Below are positions 25,110-35,978 of a stretch of 60,305 nt of DNA, piece after piece. The DNA is from a virus. Location of the stretch: positions 1 to 60,305 of IMG/VR virus record IMGVR_UViG_3300022902_000970, one strand, 5' to 3'. A program made the translations under genes and the position numbers. Every line of letters starts with the position of its first letter. Position 1 is the first letter of the stretch. The notes beneath the pieces are model-generated. The model was not told the origin of the DNA. It was given only the letters and a program-made list of their open reading frames with translations, and made no database searches.

Positions 25110-26641
25110 TGGCTATTAAACGATATTCTGCAATTAAAGATACCACAATTTCCAATGCTTACAGATCTAATTTAAGTGGCACCGCCACCGGATCTAATAT
25201 GGGCTCGGCAGACGCTTTAGAAGTTTTTTCCATATATGGTCAGATATCTAATAGCTCTGGCTTTTCCAGGGAACAGTCTCGTATTCTAATACAGTTCCCT
25301 GCCACCGGAACTACAAGCATTAAATCGGATCGAAATGCTGGAACTATTCCTGCCTCGGGAAACGTATCGTTTTATTTAAATTTGTACAATGCTGTAACTC
25401 CAAACACAGTTCCAAAGAAGTTTAAATTAAACTTATATGCCATTGACGCAGGTTGGGACGAAGGTTTTGGTTTGGACATGGAGGAGTATAAAAACATTGG
25501 AGTTGCCAACTGGGATCAACGAGCCGCCAATGCTGATTGGTCTTATACAGGAGGCTCTTACATCACTACTTCTTCGATGACAGATGGCGGAGCGTATGCA
25601 TTTTTTGAAGACGGAACAGAAGATCTATCGGTAGATGTTACTCCGTATGTAGAGTCGTGGATCAAAGGAGACGCTGGCAGCGGCTTTGATAATTTTGGAT
25701 TTTTAGTTGCCTTTACTCCTACTGAAGAAAGCGCTTCTCGATCCTATTATGATAAAAAATTCTTTGCTAGAAGTAGCGAGTATTTCTTTAAGCGACCCAA
25801 TATCGAAGCAAGGTGGAATAACTCTAACACTGATGACCGAGGCAAGTTTTATCTTTCCAGTACCTTGGCACCAGCCTCAGATAATATCAACACTCTATAT
25901 CTGTATAATTATGTTAGAGGTCAACTGCAAGATATTCCTGGTCTCGGGAGTGATAAATATATTTATGTGAGCTTATTTTCTGGCTCTATTCTCAACACAA
26001 TTCCTACTGGCGCTGCATTGGAACTTTCAGCTGACGACGCCGGTCGGGTCAGGGCGGATTATAACACTGTAGTAACCGGCGGTATCTCCTCAACAGGCAT
26101 ATATACAGCTTCTTTCGCATTTACAGGGTCTTCTTCGTTGACTGATGTCTTCGACGTCTGGTTCACAGGAAGTCATACTCACGGTCTCGCTACGACCGCA
26201 ACTAATCAATTCCATACGGGTAATGTTTCAGTTAAACAATTAGATGCGTCAAATGTCAATCCTACTCCTCAATATGTTACAAAAATTACTAATTTAAAGC
26301 CATCTTATACTAGAGACGAAGAACCAAAGATGCGAGTATATACAAGAAAAAAAGACTGGTCTCCAAACATATACACTGTTGCAAACTCCGATATTCAGAC
26401 TGACAATGTAGAAAAATCTTATTACAGAGTTATAAGAACTATAGATAATTTAGAAGTCATCTCTTATGGTACGGGAAGCGATCAACAGACCAAATTATCA
26501 TACGATGTAAGCGGAAATTATTTTAACCTGGATATGAATCTTTTAGAAAGCGGCTACATGTATGATTTAAAATTTGCTTACTATCTGAACGGCGCGTATA
26601 AAGAACAACCAGAGAGTTTTAAGTTTAGAGTGGAGGATTAA
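25109..26641 (+). CDS. structural protein with DNRLRE-like N-terminal domain
   Basis: 510 residues. The first ~240 follow the DNRLRE pattern: D-T-T-I-S-N near residue 11, N-M-G-S-A-D-A-L-E-V, a strand with S-R-I-L-I-Q-F, a linker with N-V-S-F-Y-L-N-L-Y, and W-D-E-G-F near residue 114. This fold is found in carbohydrate- or surface-attached bacterial proteins. The remaining part is rich in beta-sheet and glycine/serine. Right after gp6 it is probably a baseplate or wedge-attached protein, perhaps an adhesin. It starts within the gp6 stop. Confidence 0.55.
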   Translation: MAIKRYSAIKDTTISNAYRSNLSGTATGSNMGSADALEVFSIYGQISNSSGFSREQSRILIQFPATGTTSIKSDRNAGTIPASGNVSFYLNLYNAVTPNTVPKKFKLNLYAIDAGWDEGFGLDMEEYKNIGVANWDQRAANADWSYTGGSYITTSSMTDGGAYAFFEDGTEDLSVDVTPYVESWIKGDAGSGFDNFGFLVAFTPTEESASRSYYDKKFFARSSEYFFKRPNIEARWNNSNTDDRGKFYLSSTLAPASDNINTLYLYNYVRGQLQDIPGLGSDKYIYVSLFSGSILNTIPTGAALELSADDAGRVRADYNTVVTGGISSTGIYTASFAFTGSSSLTDVFDVWFTGSHTHGLATTATNQFHTGNVSVKQLDASNVNPTPQYVTKITNLKPSYTRDEEPKMRVYTRKKDWSPNIYTVANSDIQTDNVEKSYYRVIRTIDNLEVISYGTGSDQQTKLSYDVSGNYFNLDMNLLESGYMYDLKFAYYLNGAYKEQPESFKFRVED

Positions 26642-26643
26642 AA

Positions 26644-29600
26644 ATGTCTCTAAAGGACTTATTTAAAGACATTGAAAGAATCGGAACAACCACCACCGCT
26701 TCAGCACCCGATGTTCCTGTTATTAAAGACGAAATAGAATCGGTTAGTTTTGCGCGTCAGGTTCAAGAAAGACAAAAATCGTTTGTTCCTCATGTGGATT
26801 TCACGCAAGCTAAGAACTTTGCTAAATACGGTTCCGCAGAAGAATATTATGCAAAAGGTATTGAATATATTTATTCATACTACCCTTATGACGGCTCGCT
26901 AAAAGAAAAAGAAGAGTGGTATAATGATGTTACTTATTTAGAACAATATGTATTTGATCATGAATATCCTCGCACAAATGGATATGTGATTTTATCCGCT
27001 GACGGTTGGGGGACAAGCACGATAACCGATGGTTATGGTCTTCCCTCGTCACTAGAGTACATACAAGTTAAAAGTGGACCTCATGAAAAAAACATATGGG
27101 ATGCAAGCAAAGACAGAGAAGAAAATTTAAAATTCGCTCTTACCGGAGGTCTTACAGTAGAGTTTTGGCTAAACAAGACTGAGTTTGTAACTACAGAGAC
27201 CAAGAAAGAAGTTATTTTTGATTTATGGAACGGGAAACACTTTAATGATACTGAGTATGGTAGATTTAGAATAGAACTCTCGGGAACATCTCCAGGCGCA
27301 GCCTTCCGACTTACTGCTTTATCAGGCACAAGTGGTTTTCACGATGCACCAATTGGAGAAGTAGTTACACCGTCCGTAGTTTCTAACGGGGATTGGTCAC
27401 ACTATGCTTTTTCTCTGCACAATACAGGTTCCACCGTCTTGGTAGAAATGTATAAAGACGGCGTATTTATAGAATCAGCCGCAACTGGAAGCGTCGTCGG
27501 TCATGTCACCGGTACTATGATTGCTAATATAGGGGCTTTGCGCACTGCTACTTTAAATACTTCTGCCGCCACGGGTTCGGGTAAGCTTTCGGGCTCCCTG
27601 GATGAATTTAGATTTTGGAAGTCACGGCGCACCGCCAGAGATATTGGAAGATATTATATTTCTCAAGTCGGCGGAGGGACAAACACTGACGACGCTAATA
27701 CAGAATTGGGGCTATACTATAAATTCAACGAAGGCATCGTAGGTGACAGTACTTATGACCGAACAGTACTCGACTACTCGGGTCGTCTTAGCAACGGCGT
27801 CTGGACGGGATATACTCCTAATTCTCGTAACACAGGTTCAGCTATGGTTCTATCAGGAGAAACTACTTTCGAGTTTAAAGATCCTATAATTTATTCTACG
27901 AACCCTTCAGTCGTAGCTCTTTTAAATTCAAAAAAAGAACTGGGAGAGAGATATGATATTAATAATCCCGCAAATATGTACAACAGTTTTCCTTCTTGGA
28001 TTATAGACGAAGATAGCGACGCAGGCAGCGAACTAAAGAATCTAACTCAAATCATGTCTAGTTATCTCGACGAACTATACCTCCAAATAGAAAATGTACC
28101 CGCAATCAAAGATAGAGAATATCCTTCGGGTAGTTTATTAACTGGAAGTTTTAAGCCTTATCCTTTTTCTAAACAATTACTTACTAGTCACGGATTTAAT
28201 ACGCCAGAATTATTTGTTGACACCAGCGTTATAGAACAGTTTTTGTCCCGCAACGAAAAAATTAAATATGAAGAAAAAATCTATAATACAAAAAACCTTA
28301 TTTATCACAACATTTATAATAATTTATTAAATATCTTTAAATCTAAAGGAACAGAAAAGTCCATCCGTAATTTGATCAGAGCATACGGAGCCAATGAAGA
28401 TATAGTGGCAATTAATGTTTACGGACACAACGAGCCATTTGAATTAAGAAAAAATGTTGAACAAAGAACTTTTAGAAATAAAGTTATAGATTTTAATCAA
28501 AGTGATAGAAATGTAGCAACTATTTTTCAATATCAAACAGGCTCGGGCACAACCTCTTATATTTCTGGCTCTAGGTTAAATGACCTTACAGTACCAAACA
28601 CTGTTGAATGTGAAGTATTTTTCCCAAAAAAAGCACAACAGGGTCTCTCTAGCTACTATTATTATCCTACAATTACGTCCTCGTTATTCGGTCAGCATAC
28701 TGTTAATTTAGGTGCAGGCGATATTAATGTTTTGCAGTGGGCAGATAATGATGATGCTTCTTTCCAAGTATATGCTGTCAGGGATGTAATTGACTCAACG
28801 AGAGCTAAATTTGTTGTTACTGGTGCTGCTTTTGCTCCTTTAACAACTAGTTTCTATTCCCATGTTTATGAAAATTCTAAATGGAACTTTGCTGTTAGAT
28901 TAAAACCTTCCCGTGAGTTTGGAGATTTAGTATACCACGGTTCTAACACCAGTTATTATTTAGAATTTTATGGAGTTCATGAATCAATGGGCGCCATCGA
29001 ACATGAGTTTTTTCTTACAAGCAGTCTTTCTGCTACCGAAGGAGAAGCATGGTCTAACGCACCCAAGCGCCTTTACGCCGGCGCCCACAGAACAAATTTT
29101 ACAGGTAGTTTGCTTGAACATACTGATGTGAAAATAGCTAATGTGCGCTTTTGGTTGTCCTACTTAAACAACGAAGTTATTCAAGACCACGCCAAGAGTT
29201 ATGAAACATATGGACCAGCGCAGCCATTAAACGATGAAGGTTTTACACATGTAAATCTCGATAATACAGAAATTCCTTCTTTAGAAACTTTAGCATTAAA
29301 TTGGAATTTCCGAAATGTTTCTTCATCCGCTGACGCTAGTGGTCGTCTGTTTATCGACGATTTTTCATCTGGTTCATCTGAAATGGCTAGTCGATATTCT
29401 TGGGTTGGAGATATTACCAAACAATTGTACTCAGGGAGAGCCGACTTCTTTTTAGCTAATGAACCTAAAGCCTCGGATATCGAATTCACATTTTCTACTA
29501 GAAATAGATTACCCGAAACTTTTATTAGTTCCGATATGATTTCTATTGGTGAAGACGCAGATAAAATTTTCACCTTAGATAGCCGACCAGTTCATTATTA

Positions 29601-32097
29601 CTTTTCTATTGAAAACAGTTTGTACCGAGTTATTTCTGAAGAAATAATAAACATTTTTTCATCTATTATTGATTTTAACAATCTTATCGGTGAGCCAGTC
29701 AATAAATATCGGGAAACTTATAAAGATTTGTCTAAATTAAGACAATTGTTCTTTGAAAGAGTAGAAAATAAACCTGATATTGAAAGATATTTTACTTATT
29801 TTAAACATATAGATAGCTTCCTTCAGCAGTGCCTGGAAAAGCTACTTCCAGCATCAGCCAATGTTTCTGATTCTGTTCTTAATATTGTTGAAAGCCACGT
29901 CCTAGAAAGAAATAAATATAGACATAAGTTTCCTACATTAGAAAGCAAACAAGGCGACCCTGAAGCCGCCATCCTTGGTATAAATGAAATGCTTTTTGAT
30001 TGGAAGCATGGACATGCGCCCGTGTCAAGTAGTAATGTCGCGGGTGTGTATCCTCACCTTGAAGGAACTGATCAAAATCAAAATTGTATTTACTGGCATG
30101 ATTTAGCAGAACGAGGAGGCTCTGTTTTAACTTCTGGCGATGCAACCGTAGATGAACAGAGAGAAACAATAAAAGATATTGTAAACTCTAGTGTATCCGG
30201 GAGCAATTACGCCACACGAAAGTTTGCCCAAGTTTATAATTTAACTACGAAAGAGCCTCTTGATCTGGGAGGCGGAGCAAACTTAAAATCTAACAATATA
30301 TTTGGATTTTACCGCCAAGTTATTAAATTCAACGACCGGACCAATTATATTAAAATACCTTTCGCTGAAAGCAAACTTAATAAAGATTGTAAGGAAGACA
30401 CAGAGCCGCAAGAATTAACTAAACGAGTAATGGATGTCCCAGCTATTGCTTACAACGATGGCGAGCCTCCCCGAGCTAATGATTACAAAGATGGAAGTGC
30501 AAATTTATTGCTGCCGTTTACTGTTTTTTCATCTTCCTTAGACACAGGCTATTTAGGGATCATTTCCGACGCTCATAGCGCTTCTTTTGAAAATATGCAC
30601 CTAGATGTTGTAGGAACGCACGGCACTAGACCGATGCAAGGTCCGTTCACAGAAAAATATGTCGGCGGTCTTCAATATCGCCACATTAACGTTAATTATT
30701 CTGCTTCTGCGGTTACTAACTCCGACACCACAGCGCGATTACTTGATACTCCCCTTACAAGACCAGAAGGATGGTTCTTAAAAGTCCCAACAACCCCAGG
30801 ACACGCTGCAAGCCTCTTAAGCGAATCTTTCTCCGCAACTGACCCTGTGGGTTGGACAAATGTAGGAAGTACCGCTACAGGACCTTCTGGGTGGATTCTG
30901 ACGCATTCTGGTCCCACTCCTTCCATGAACACCGGACCCGATGCTTCGTTTGACGGGGATTATTACGCTTATGCGGAAACTTCAACTCCCAATCACCCAG
31001 GCAGTGCTTTTGGTTTAGTAACTCCAATAATTGACGCTGCGGACATGGGCGGCGACAATTTCAGCGCCTCTTTTTATTATCATATGTATGGTACAAACGT
31101 CGGTAGTCTTAAAGTCCAACACTGCACCAGCCCTTTATTCGGAGCAAGTGTAACTGATTTATCAGTGGTCTGGGATTTTGTATCTGCTCCTGGAGCAGCT
31201 TCAGAACACATCGCAGGACAACAACAATCCGCTGCAACTGATCCTTACAAACAAGCTCAAATTGATCTTTCTGATTACGCAGGAACAGAATTTTACTTAC
31301 GCTTCTTTTACGAAGGAGGTATAACTTATTTATCTGATGTTGCAATCGATGCAATACAAGTTTCTGGTACATCAGGTGGTTCCACTTATAAACTTTTAGA
31401 TCCTTCTTGGGACAATCCTAACAAGCCAAGAGCCATGTATTACCGCGATGAAGTAGCGAAAAGACCTCTTAATATTAGAAATATTAAAATGACAGGATCT
31501 TCTCCTACTATTATTGGTAACTATTCTCACAATTATGAGGTGGTCAACATTCCGGGAAGAAATGTAAATAATTTATGGTTTGTACAAAACTCCGGTGCTG
31601 TGGGACAAACAGAGGTTTTATCCGATTATATAACCTCTAGCTATGATTACTCGCTAAAAAACCGGGATACTCTCCAAGATGGTAGTAAAAACCGCACTGT
31701 GATAGTGGAGAGATTTTCTGCACCCGGCGGTCCTGAAGTGATGAGTCGTGGATTTTTAGATGTAACCTCGGAAACGTACTCCGTTTATAACTGCTTAAAC
31801 TACAGAAACTCCACTGTCCGAAACAACTTAAATCTTTGGGAAAAACATCATAGTATATGGGGAGGGTACGATGGAGTTTATGGCTCCCCCACGGCATCAT
31901 ATCATCAGGTTCAAAGGAATACAGGGTTGAGGCTTCAATTGAGTGGAAATTTAGTATTAGCAGGGTCGAGTGTCAATAATGGTATGCCCGTTATAACTGC
32001 CTCTTATTATGATAATGGCTTTGTAACCCATCAGATTCCACAAACCGACGCCGGATATGCTTGGATTTCTGGTTCGATTACTGGGTCGCTAATTTAA
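26644..32097 (+). CDS. large tail/baseplate protein with LamG-like and MAM-like domains
   Basis: 1817 residues with a GGAGG site. Residues about 160-335 look like a LamG/concanavalin jelly roll: G-G-L-T-V-E-F-W-L, later G-S-L-D-E-F-R-F-W and R-T-A-R-D-I. A second jelly-roll-like region spans about 630-860 (ending V-R-F-W-L-S-Y-L). Residues about 1390-1575 match a MAM-type domain: F-Y-Y-H-M-Y-G near 1480, Q-I-D-L-S-D-Y-A-G-T-E-F-Y-L-R-F, then D-V-A-I-D-A-I-Q-V. These are sugar-binding or adhesion folds. The unassigned part (about 350-620 and 900-1380) is helical and may be the wedge core, a gp7 analogue by position. Confidence 0.65.
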   Translation: MSLKDLFKDIERIGTTTTASAPDVPVIKDEIESVSFARQVQERQKSFVPHVDFTQAKNFAKYGSAEEYYAKGIEYIYSYYPYDGSLKEKEEWYNDVTYLEQYVFDHEYPRTNGYVILSADGWGTSTITDGYGLPSSLEYIQVKSGPHEKNIWDASKDREENLKFALTGGLTVEFWLNKTEFVTTETKKEVIFDLWNGKHFNDTEYGRFRIELSGTSPGAAFRLTALSGTSGFHDAPIGEVVTPSVVSNGDWSHYAFSLHNTGSTVLVEMYKDGVFIESAATGSVVGHVTGTMIANIGALRTATLNTSAATGSGKLSGSLDEFRFWKSRRTARDIGRYYISQVGGGTNTDDANTELGLYYKFNEGIVGDSTYDRTVLDYSGRLSNGVWTGYTPNSRNTGSAMVLSGETTFEFKDPIIYSTNPSVVALLNSKKELGERYDINNPANMYNSFPSWIIDEDSDAGSELKNLTQIMSSYLDELYLQIENVPAIKDREYPSGSLLTGSFKPYPFSKQLLTSHGFNTPELFVDTSVIEQFLSRNEKIKYEEKIYNTKNLIYHNIYNNLLNIFKSKGTEKSIRNLIRAYGANEDIVAINVYGHNEPFELRKNVEQRTFRNKVIDFNQSDRNVATIFQYQTGSGTTSYISGSRLNDLTVPNTVECEVFFPKKAQQGLSSYYYYPTITSSLFGQHTVNLGAGDINVLQWADNDDASFQVYAVRDVIDSTRAKFVVTGAAFAPLTTSFYSHVYENSKWNFAVRLKPSREFGDLVYHGSNTSYYLEFYGVHESMGAIEHEFFLTSSLSATEGEAWSNAPKRLYAGAHRTNFTGSLLEHTDVKIANVRFWLSYLNNEVIQDHAKSYETYGPAQPLNDEGFTHVNLDNTEIPSLETLALNWNFRNVSSSADASGRLFIDDFSSGSSEMASRYSWVGDITKQLYSGRADFFLANEPKASDIEFTFSTRNRLPETFISSDMISIGEDADKIFTLDSRPVHYYFSIENSLYRVISEEIINIFSSIIDFNNLIGEPVNKYRETYKDLSKLRQLFFERVENKPDIERYFTYFKHIDSFLQQCLEKLLPASANVSDSVLNIVESHVLERNKYRHKFPTLESKQGDPEAAILGINEMLFDWKHGHAPVSSSNVAGVYPHLEGTDQNQNCIYWHDLAERGGSVLTSGDATVDEQRETIKDIVNSSVSGSNYATRKFAQVYNLTTKEPLDLGGGANLKSNNIFGFYRQVIKFNDRTNYIKIPFAESKLNKDCKEDTEPQELTKRVMDVPAIAYNDGEPPRANDYKDGSANLLLPFTVFSSSLDTGYLGIISDAHSASFENMHLDVVGTHGTRPMQGPFTEKYVGGLQYRHINVNYSASAVTNSDTTARLLDTPLTRPEGWFLKVPTTPGHAASLLSESFSATDPVGWTNVGSTATGPSGWILTHSGPTPSMNTGPDASFDGDYYAYAETSTPNHPGSAFGLVTPIIDAADMGGDNFSASFYYHMYGTNVGSLKVQHCTSPLFGASVTDLSVVWDFVSAPGAASEHIAGQQQSAATDPYKQAQIDLSDYAGTEFYLRFFYEGGITYLSDVAIDAIQVSGTSGGSTYKLLDPSWDNPNKPRAMYYRDEVAKRPLNIRNIKMTGSSPTIIGNYSHNYEVVNIPGRNVNNLWFVQNSGAVGQTEVLSDYITSSYDYSLKNRDTLQDGSKNRTVIVERFSAPGGPEVMSRGFLDVTSETYSVYNCLNYRNSTVRNNLNLWEKHHSIWGGYDGVYGSPTASYHQVQRNTGLRLQLSGNLVLAGSSVNNGMPVITASYYDNGFVTHQIPQTDAGYAWISGSITGSLI

Positions 32098-32106
32098 TGA
32101 AAACAA

Positions 32107-32116
32107 CTATTTAAGA
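32107..32116 (+). promoter_or_regulatory. CTATTTA motif before the 1284-residue gene
   Basis: CTATTTAAGA lies in the 24-base gap between two large tail genes, preceded by AACAA as at 48345. It shares seven bases with motifs at 43473, 48351 and 59285. Only nine bases separate the core from the ATG, so if it is a promoter the leader would be very short. This is the weakest of the four copies. Confidence 0.3.
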
Positions 32117-32121
32117 ATAAC

Positions 32122-35100
32122 ATGAACGACGAAAACTTAACATTTATTAGTGCAAGCGAATACGGCTCTATCCAGGGACCTGCTCCCAGATCTTGGGGGT
32201 ACGCAACTCCATGGACTCAAACCGGATTTGTTCCAACAGATTTTGCTGGAATGAATACTAATGTTCATGAAGATACTGACTCTCTAACTCACACTTTAGG
32301 ATATCCAGCAGGGACAGGTCTCGTAACTGGGGTTCCTGCATATAGAAATGATGTATTCGCTCCAAACGTAACTGGTGATTACAAAGTGTTCGGCGCGGCA
32401 ACAATGTTTAACGCGCTGATCCTCCACCGTCAAGGTCCTTATGGCTGGCCAACTTGGAAACAAATCCGCACCGGCAACCATCCTTTGGCGCGATATTGGA
32501 AAGAAAATAGCACCTGGACTATTACTCTAAAACCTAGTATCAAACAACTTGCTAGCCTGATGTTTTATGATAACAACGCTACTAATTTAGCTGAAGCGGC
32601 TCAAGGAGCCCCTATCAACCTACAGTTTGTGCAATCCCCAATCAGTAATAGAGAGAAGCCTTTGGTTCATTCTTTTCTGGTGCAGCAAGACGATAAGACA
32701 AATCATTTAATTCTTAAAAGTTCGTATGCCAACTTGAAAGAGCAGTTTGCTAACAATAAACAAAATCTGTGGTCTCTTAAAACTAACAAATATGCAGCTA
32801 ATATAGAGATAATTTATGATGATTTAAAAAGCATATATATCGATGAAGATTATGGCACAAACACTCCATTTGAGCGATTTTTAGTTTTTAGATATGGACA
32901 AGGGATTTATCCCAAACAAACTAATAAATTTTTGCAGAGAACGCGCCAAAGAACCGTATATGCAGAAGCCGCCGGGACTGGGCTTAACGGTATCGATCAG
33001 ATCAATCCAAGAACTTTTTGGAAGGTGGTTTCTGCTTCAGCCACCCCAGTTAAGACCGTCTCCGAATGGGATTTAAGCCCGCGAAGGATAAGAACAGCGG
33101 AAGCATTAAACTCACAAGGAAATATTATAGGAGCTAGAACCCTAAGTGGCTCTGCCCTGGGAAGCCAACCATACTCCGGTCTAATCTCGCCTGGAATCCG
33201 CAGTGTGTGGTCGCTAGACACCGGAATTAATACTGGTAGTGCATATTCTAATGGCACGATAGTCGCAGGCGAATTAGGATGGAGACAAACTCAAGGAAGC
33301 GTCGGCGGCTTTAGAACCCAGGCTTATAATACTTGCTCCGCCGGCGCTTACAGACAAGATTTACGTGCAGATTACAGCGGCACCTATACTCAAATACCTG
33401 TATACGCTGCTGACTTAATCTCTGGTAAACAAGCTTTTTTCAATTCTTATGAAGATTTTGCGGAGGATATTAGAGGACTCGGTAAAGGAATGTCTATTCT
33501 ACCAGAATTTAAAATTTCAGAGCATATGGAATATTATGTGGCTGAGAAAGATGGAGACTTTTTAGCTCGTAACGATGCTTATCTTTCCTTAGAAGGCGCA
33601 GCAGTTACTTCTAGCGCTGTCACTAAGCTAGAGTACATTGGTGCGAGAGACAAAACATTCATAGCCAACAGCCGCACAGCAGGAATGAACGAAACGTTTT
33701 TTTCTGATTATTCTAATAGCGATTTTCTTAAATATTTTTCCATGTTTAAAAATGATCATAAAGGTAAAGCCAAAATTGCTAGCTATACTTTAAAAACTAC
33801 AGGTATTAAAAAACTATTACCTTATAAAGGTTTTTATCCCCATCAAAGAGCACTTCAACTGGCGACACTATTTTCCCAATCTTTTGCTGAGAATTATAAT
33901 GCCAACGGGACTCACACTAATACTTACTCCCCTAATGAAAGGGCTGGGTGGAACGCGATGTTACGCCCATTTTTCAATCCAGGTATTTGTTTTAACTCTT
34001 TGAGATCCTCTGTAGCTGTTAACTTTCCAATGATGACCGGATCATCTGTGGTGGATCTAGGGATAGAAAACGTGGGGGATATCCTTGGATACACTAGTGT
34101 GGGCGGCGGGGTTTCTAATTACAAACTTCCATTTGAAGCTATTATTTCACCTGATCAATATATTCCCATCGGCACCGCCGCCTCCCCTAAATATTTATTA
34201 AATGACGAAATTACTTTAGGAGATTGGGCAATAGGTACATACAACTTCAACACTGCACACGCACTTTATGGAGCCATACATGGTGAGTTATATTCCTTAG
34301 CAGCGAATAACTTTTTTGGAGAAATACCTCGCTTTTTCTTAGAAAATAAAAGTTTTACTAGCTTGACTTCTTCACCCCAAGGAGAGTGGAAAGAGGTTGT
34401 TCCTACCAAAACTTATTATATGGACGTATCTTTGTATAAAACTAAAAATATGTTACTGTCTGAAGGAAATGGGGAGGATAATTTGCGCGGCTCAATTTAT
34501 GGAAATCCCAATGCAAGCACCTATGCAAACGATACGCACTCTAATAAATTTAAAGATCCTGCTTATGCGGCATATACGCCACCGTATTTTTATGAAAAAT
34601 CAACCGCCCGGATTGCTTACACCCCAAGCACACCAGGACGCCCTACAGTGAAAGAACTTCTTTCTCGTATTGAACAAACCATTTCTTTAAGTGATGATTT
34701 CGTTGTTAACGAGTTTGGAGCGACTGCGGTTTCTGGTACTTTTTATACCGGTTCCTCTTACAATGTAAATGCTTTCGACGGCGGCGATTTAGCCTCATCA
34801 AACCGCATGAGAATTTCTGGCTCTGTTAATTTATTTGGTCGTGCAAAATATAAAAAAGTTACTTATGACAATAAAGTAAACTTATTAGATCCTGATGGAG
34901 GATATATTCCTTTAGTCTTTGAAGACACTTCTGACGACGCCTTCGACGCCTGGACGATAGGTACTAAGTTTGAATGCCCCGCTCTTAATTTTGTCGAAGC
35001 CACACAATTCCACAGTGCATCCGGCGCCCGAGGTATCTGGGGCGGTTATGGGCGATTTCCCAAAGGATCGGAAGGAGTATATTTGGAAGTTAAAAATCCA

Positions 35101-35976
35101 TTCCCCGATGCCGATCCTGCCACGACGGGCTCTTTGTTAGAAGTTTGTAAATTTTCTACTTTTGGTTCAACTAAAACTCGTAAAAAAATTGGCAAAATGG
35201 CAAAAGAAAAACAAATTTCAGAAGCTATTATAGCAATTCCCTACGTATGGGATTCTCTACAAGGAACGAACCAGCCTCCTTTAATCACATACCCAGAAAC
35301 TAAAAAGAAATTTTTTAGCATAAGCCAATCCACTCATTCGGAAACTTTATTAAATCTAAACGGCGGCGAGAAACCCCCTAGTGTTTCTTGCGGCGACCTC
35401 TACAAGAAAATGAAAAAATATAATATACCTCCACAATTTGATTTTTTAACCTTTCCTTTTAATTCTACGGATAAGAGCGGCTTGAAACCAATTGTTATGT
35501 TTATGTTTGAATTTACTCACACTCTTTCGAGGCAAGACTTAAGAGACATATGGCAAGGACTAATGCCTCAAATTTCTCGCCAAGCAGAAGTCCAAGAAGC
35601 AAAATTAACTTACCCCACTGGTCCCAAAGAATTCTTTGGAGGCAAAGAGATTCCGTCTTACGTAAGATGGATGGTTTTCAAGGTAAAGAAAAAAGCAGAA
35701 AAAAGTTATTTTGCTGTCACGGCAGACGTAGAAGACGATAATAATTTTAAGTTTAAGTTCCAAGGGCAAGAAAAAACCCCCGAGTATAATTATAATTGGC
35801 CATATGATTACTTTTCATTAGTAGAACTAGCGAACATAGAGAGTACAATGAATTTTATAGGAAACGGAAATATAATTGGAGCACCTGCTGAAGAGCCGCC
35901 ACCGGAAGACACATCCCAAGGCACTCTCATTACTAACATACCTTTCAGCGATGACGATGAAATACAGACGGGATAA
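32122..35976 (+). CDS. large virion structural protein (unknown)
   Basis: 1284 residues, no signal peptide. A characteristic stretch near residue 105 reads R-Q-G-P-Y-G-W-P-T-W-K-Q-I-R and then H-P-L-A-R-Y-W. The protein is rich in aromatic residues, glycine and serine in its middle and ends with a charged C-terminus. It lies between the LamG/MAM protein and a 351-residue structural protein, so baseplate or tail-fibre assembly is likely. Family and role not recognised. Confidence 0.55.
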   Translation: MNDENLTFISASEYGSIQGPAPRSWGYATPWTQTGFVPTDFAGMNTNVHEDTDSLTHTLGYPAGTGLVTGVPAYRNDVFAPNVTGDYKVFGAATMFNALILHRQGPYGWPTWKQIRTGNHPLARYWKENSTWTITLKPSIKQLASLMFYDNNATNLAEAAQGAPINLQFVQSPISNREKPLVHSFLVQQDDKTNHLILKSSYANLKEQFANNKQNLWSLKTNKYAANIEIIYDDLKSIYIDEDYGTNTPFERFLVFRYGQGIYPKQTNKFLQRTRQRTVYAEAAGTGLNGIDQINPRTFWKVVSASATPVKTVSEWDLSPRRIRTAEALNSQGNIIGARTLSGSALGSQPYSGLISPGIRSVWSLDTGINTGSAYSNGTIVAGELGWRQTQGSVGGFRTQAYNTCSAGAYRQDLRADYSGTYTQIPVYAADLISGKQAFFNSYEDFAEDIRGLGKGMSILPEFKISEHMEYYVAEKDGDFLARNDAYLSLEGAAVTSSAVTKLEYIGARDKTFIANSRTAGMNETFFSDYSNSDFLKYFSMFKNDHKGKAKIASYTLKTTGIKKLLPYKGFYPHQRALQLATLFSQSFAENYNANGTHTNTYSPNERAGWNAMLRPFFNPGICFNSLRSSVAVNFPMMTGSSVVDLGIENVGDILGYTSVGGGVSNYKLPFEAIISPDQYIPIGTAASPKYLLNDEITLGDWAIGTYNFNTAHALYGAIHGELYSLAANNFFGEIPRFFLENKSFTSLTSSPQGEWKEVVPTKTYYMDVSLYKTKNMLLSEGNGEDNLRGSIYGNPNASTYANDTHSNKFKDPAYAAYTPPYFYEKSTARIAYTPSTPGRPTVKELLSRIEQTISLSDDFVVNEFGATAVSGTFYTGSSYNVNAFDGGDLASSNRMRISGSVNLFGRAKYKKVTYDNKVNLLDPDGGYIPLVFEDTSDDAFDAWTIGTKFECPALNFVEATQFHSASGARGIWGGYGRFPKGSEGVYLEVKNPFPDADPATTGSLLEVCKFSTFGSTKTRKKIGKMAKEKQISEAIIAIPYVWDSLQGTNQPPLITYPETKKKFFSISQSTHSETLLNLNGGEKPPSVSCGDLYKKMKKYNIPPQFDFLTFPFNSTDKSGLKPIVMFMFEFTHTLSRQDLRDIWQGLMPQISRQAEVQEAKLTYPTGPKEFFGGKEIPSYVRWMVFKVKKKAEKSYFAVTADVEDDNNFKFKFQGQEKTPEYNYNWPYDYFSLVELANIESTMNFIGNGNIIGAPAEEPPPEDTSQGTLITNIPFSDDDEIQTG

Positions 35977-35978
35977 CG

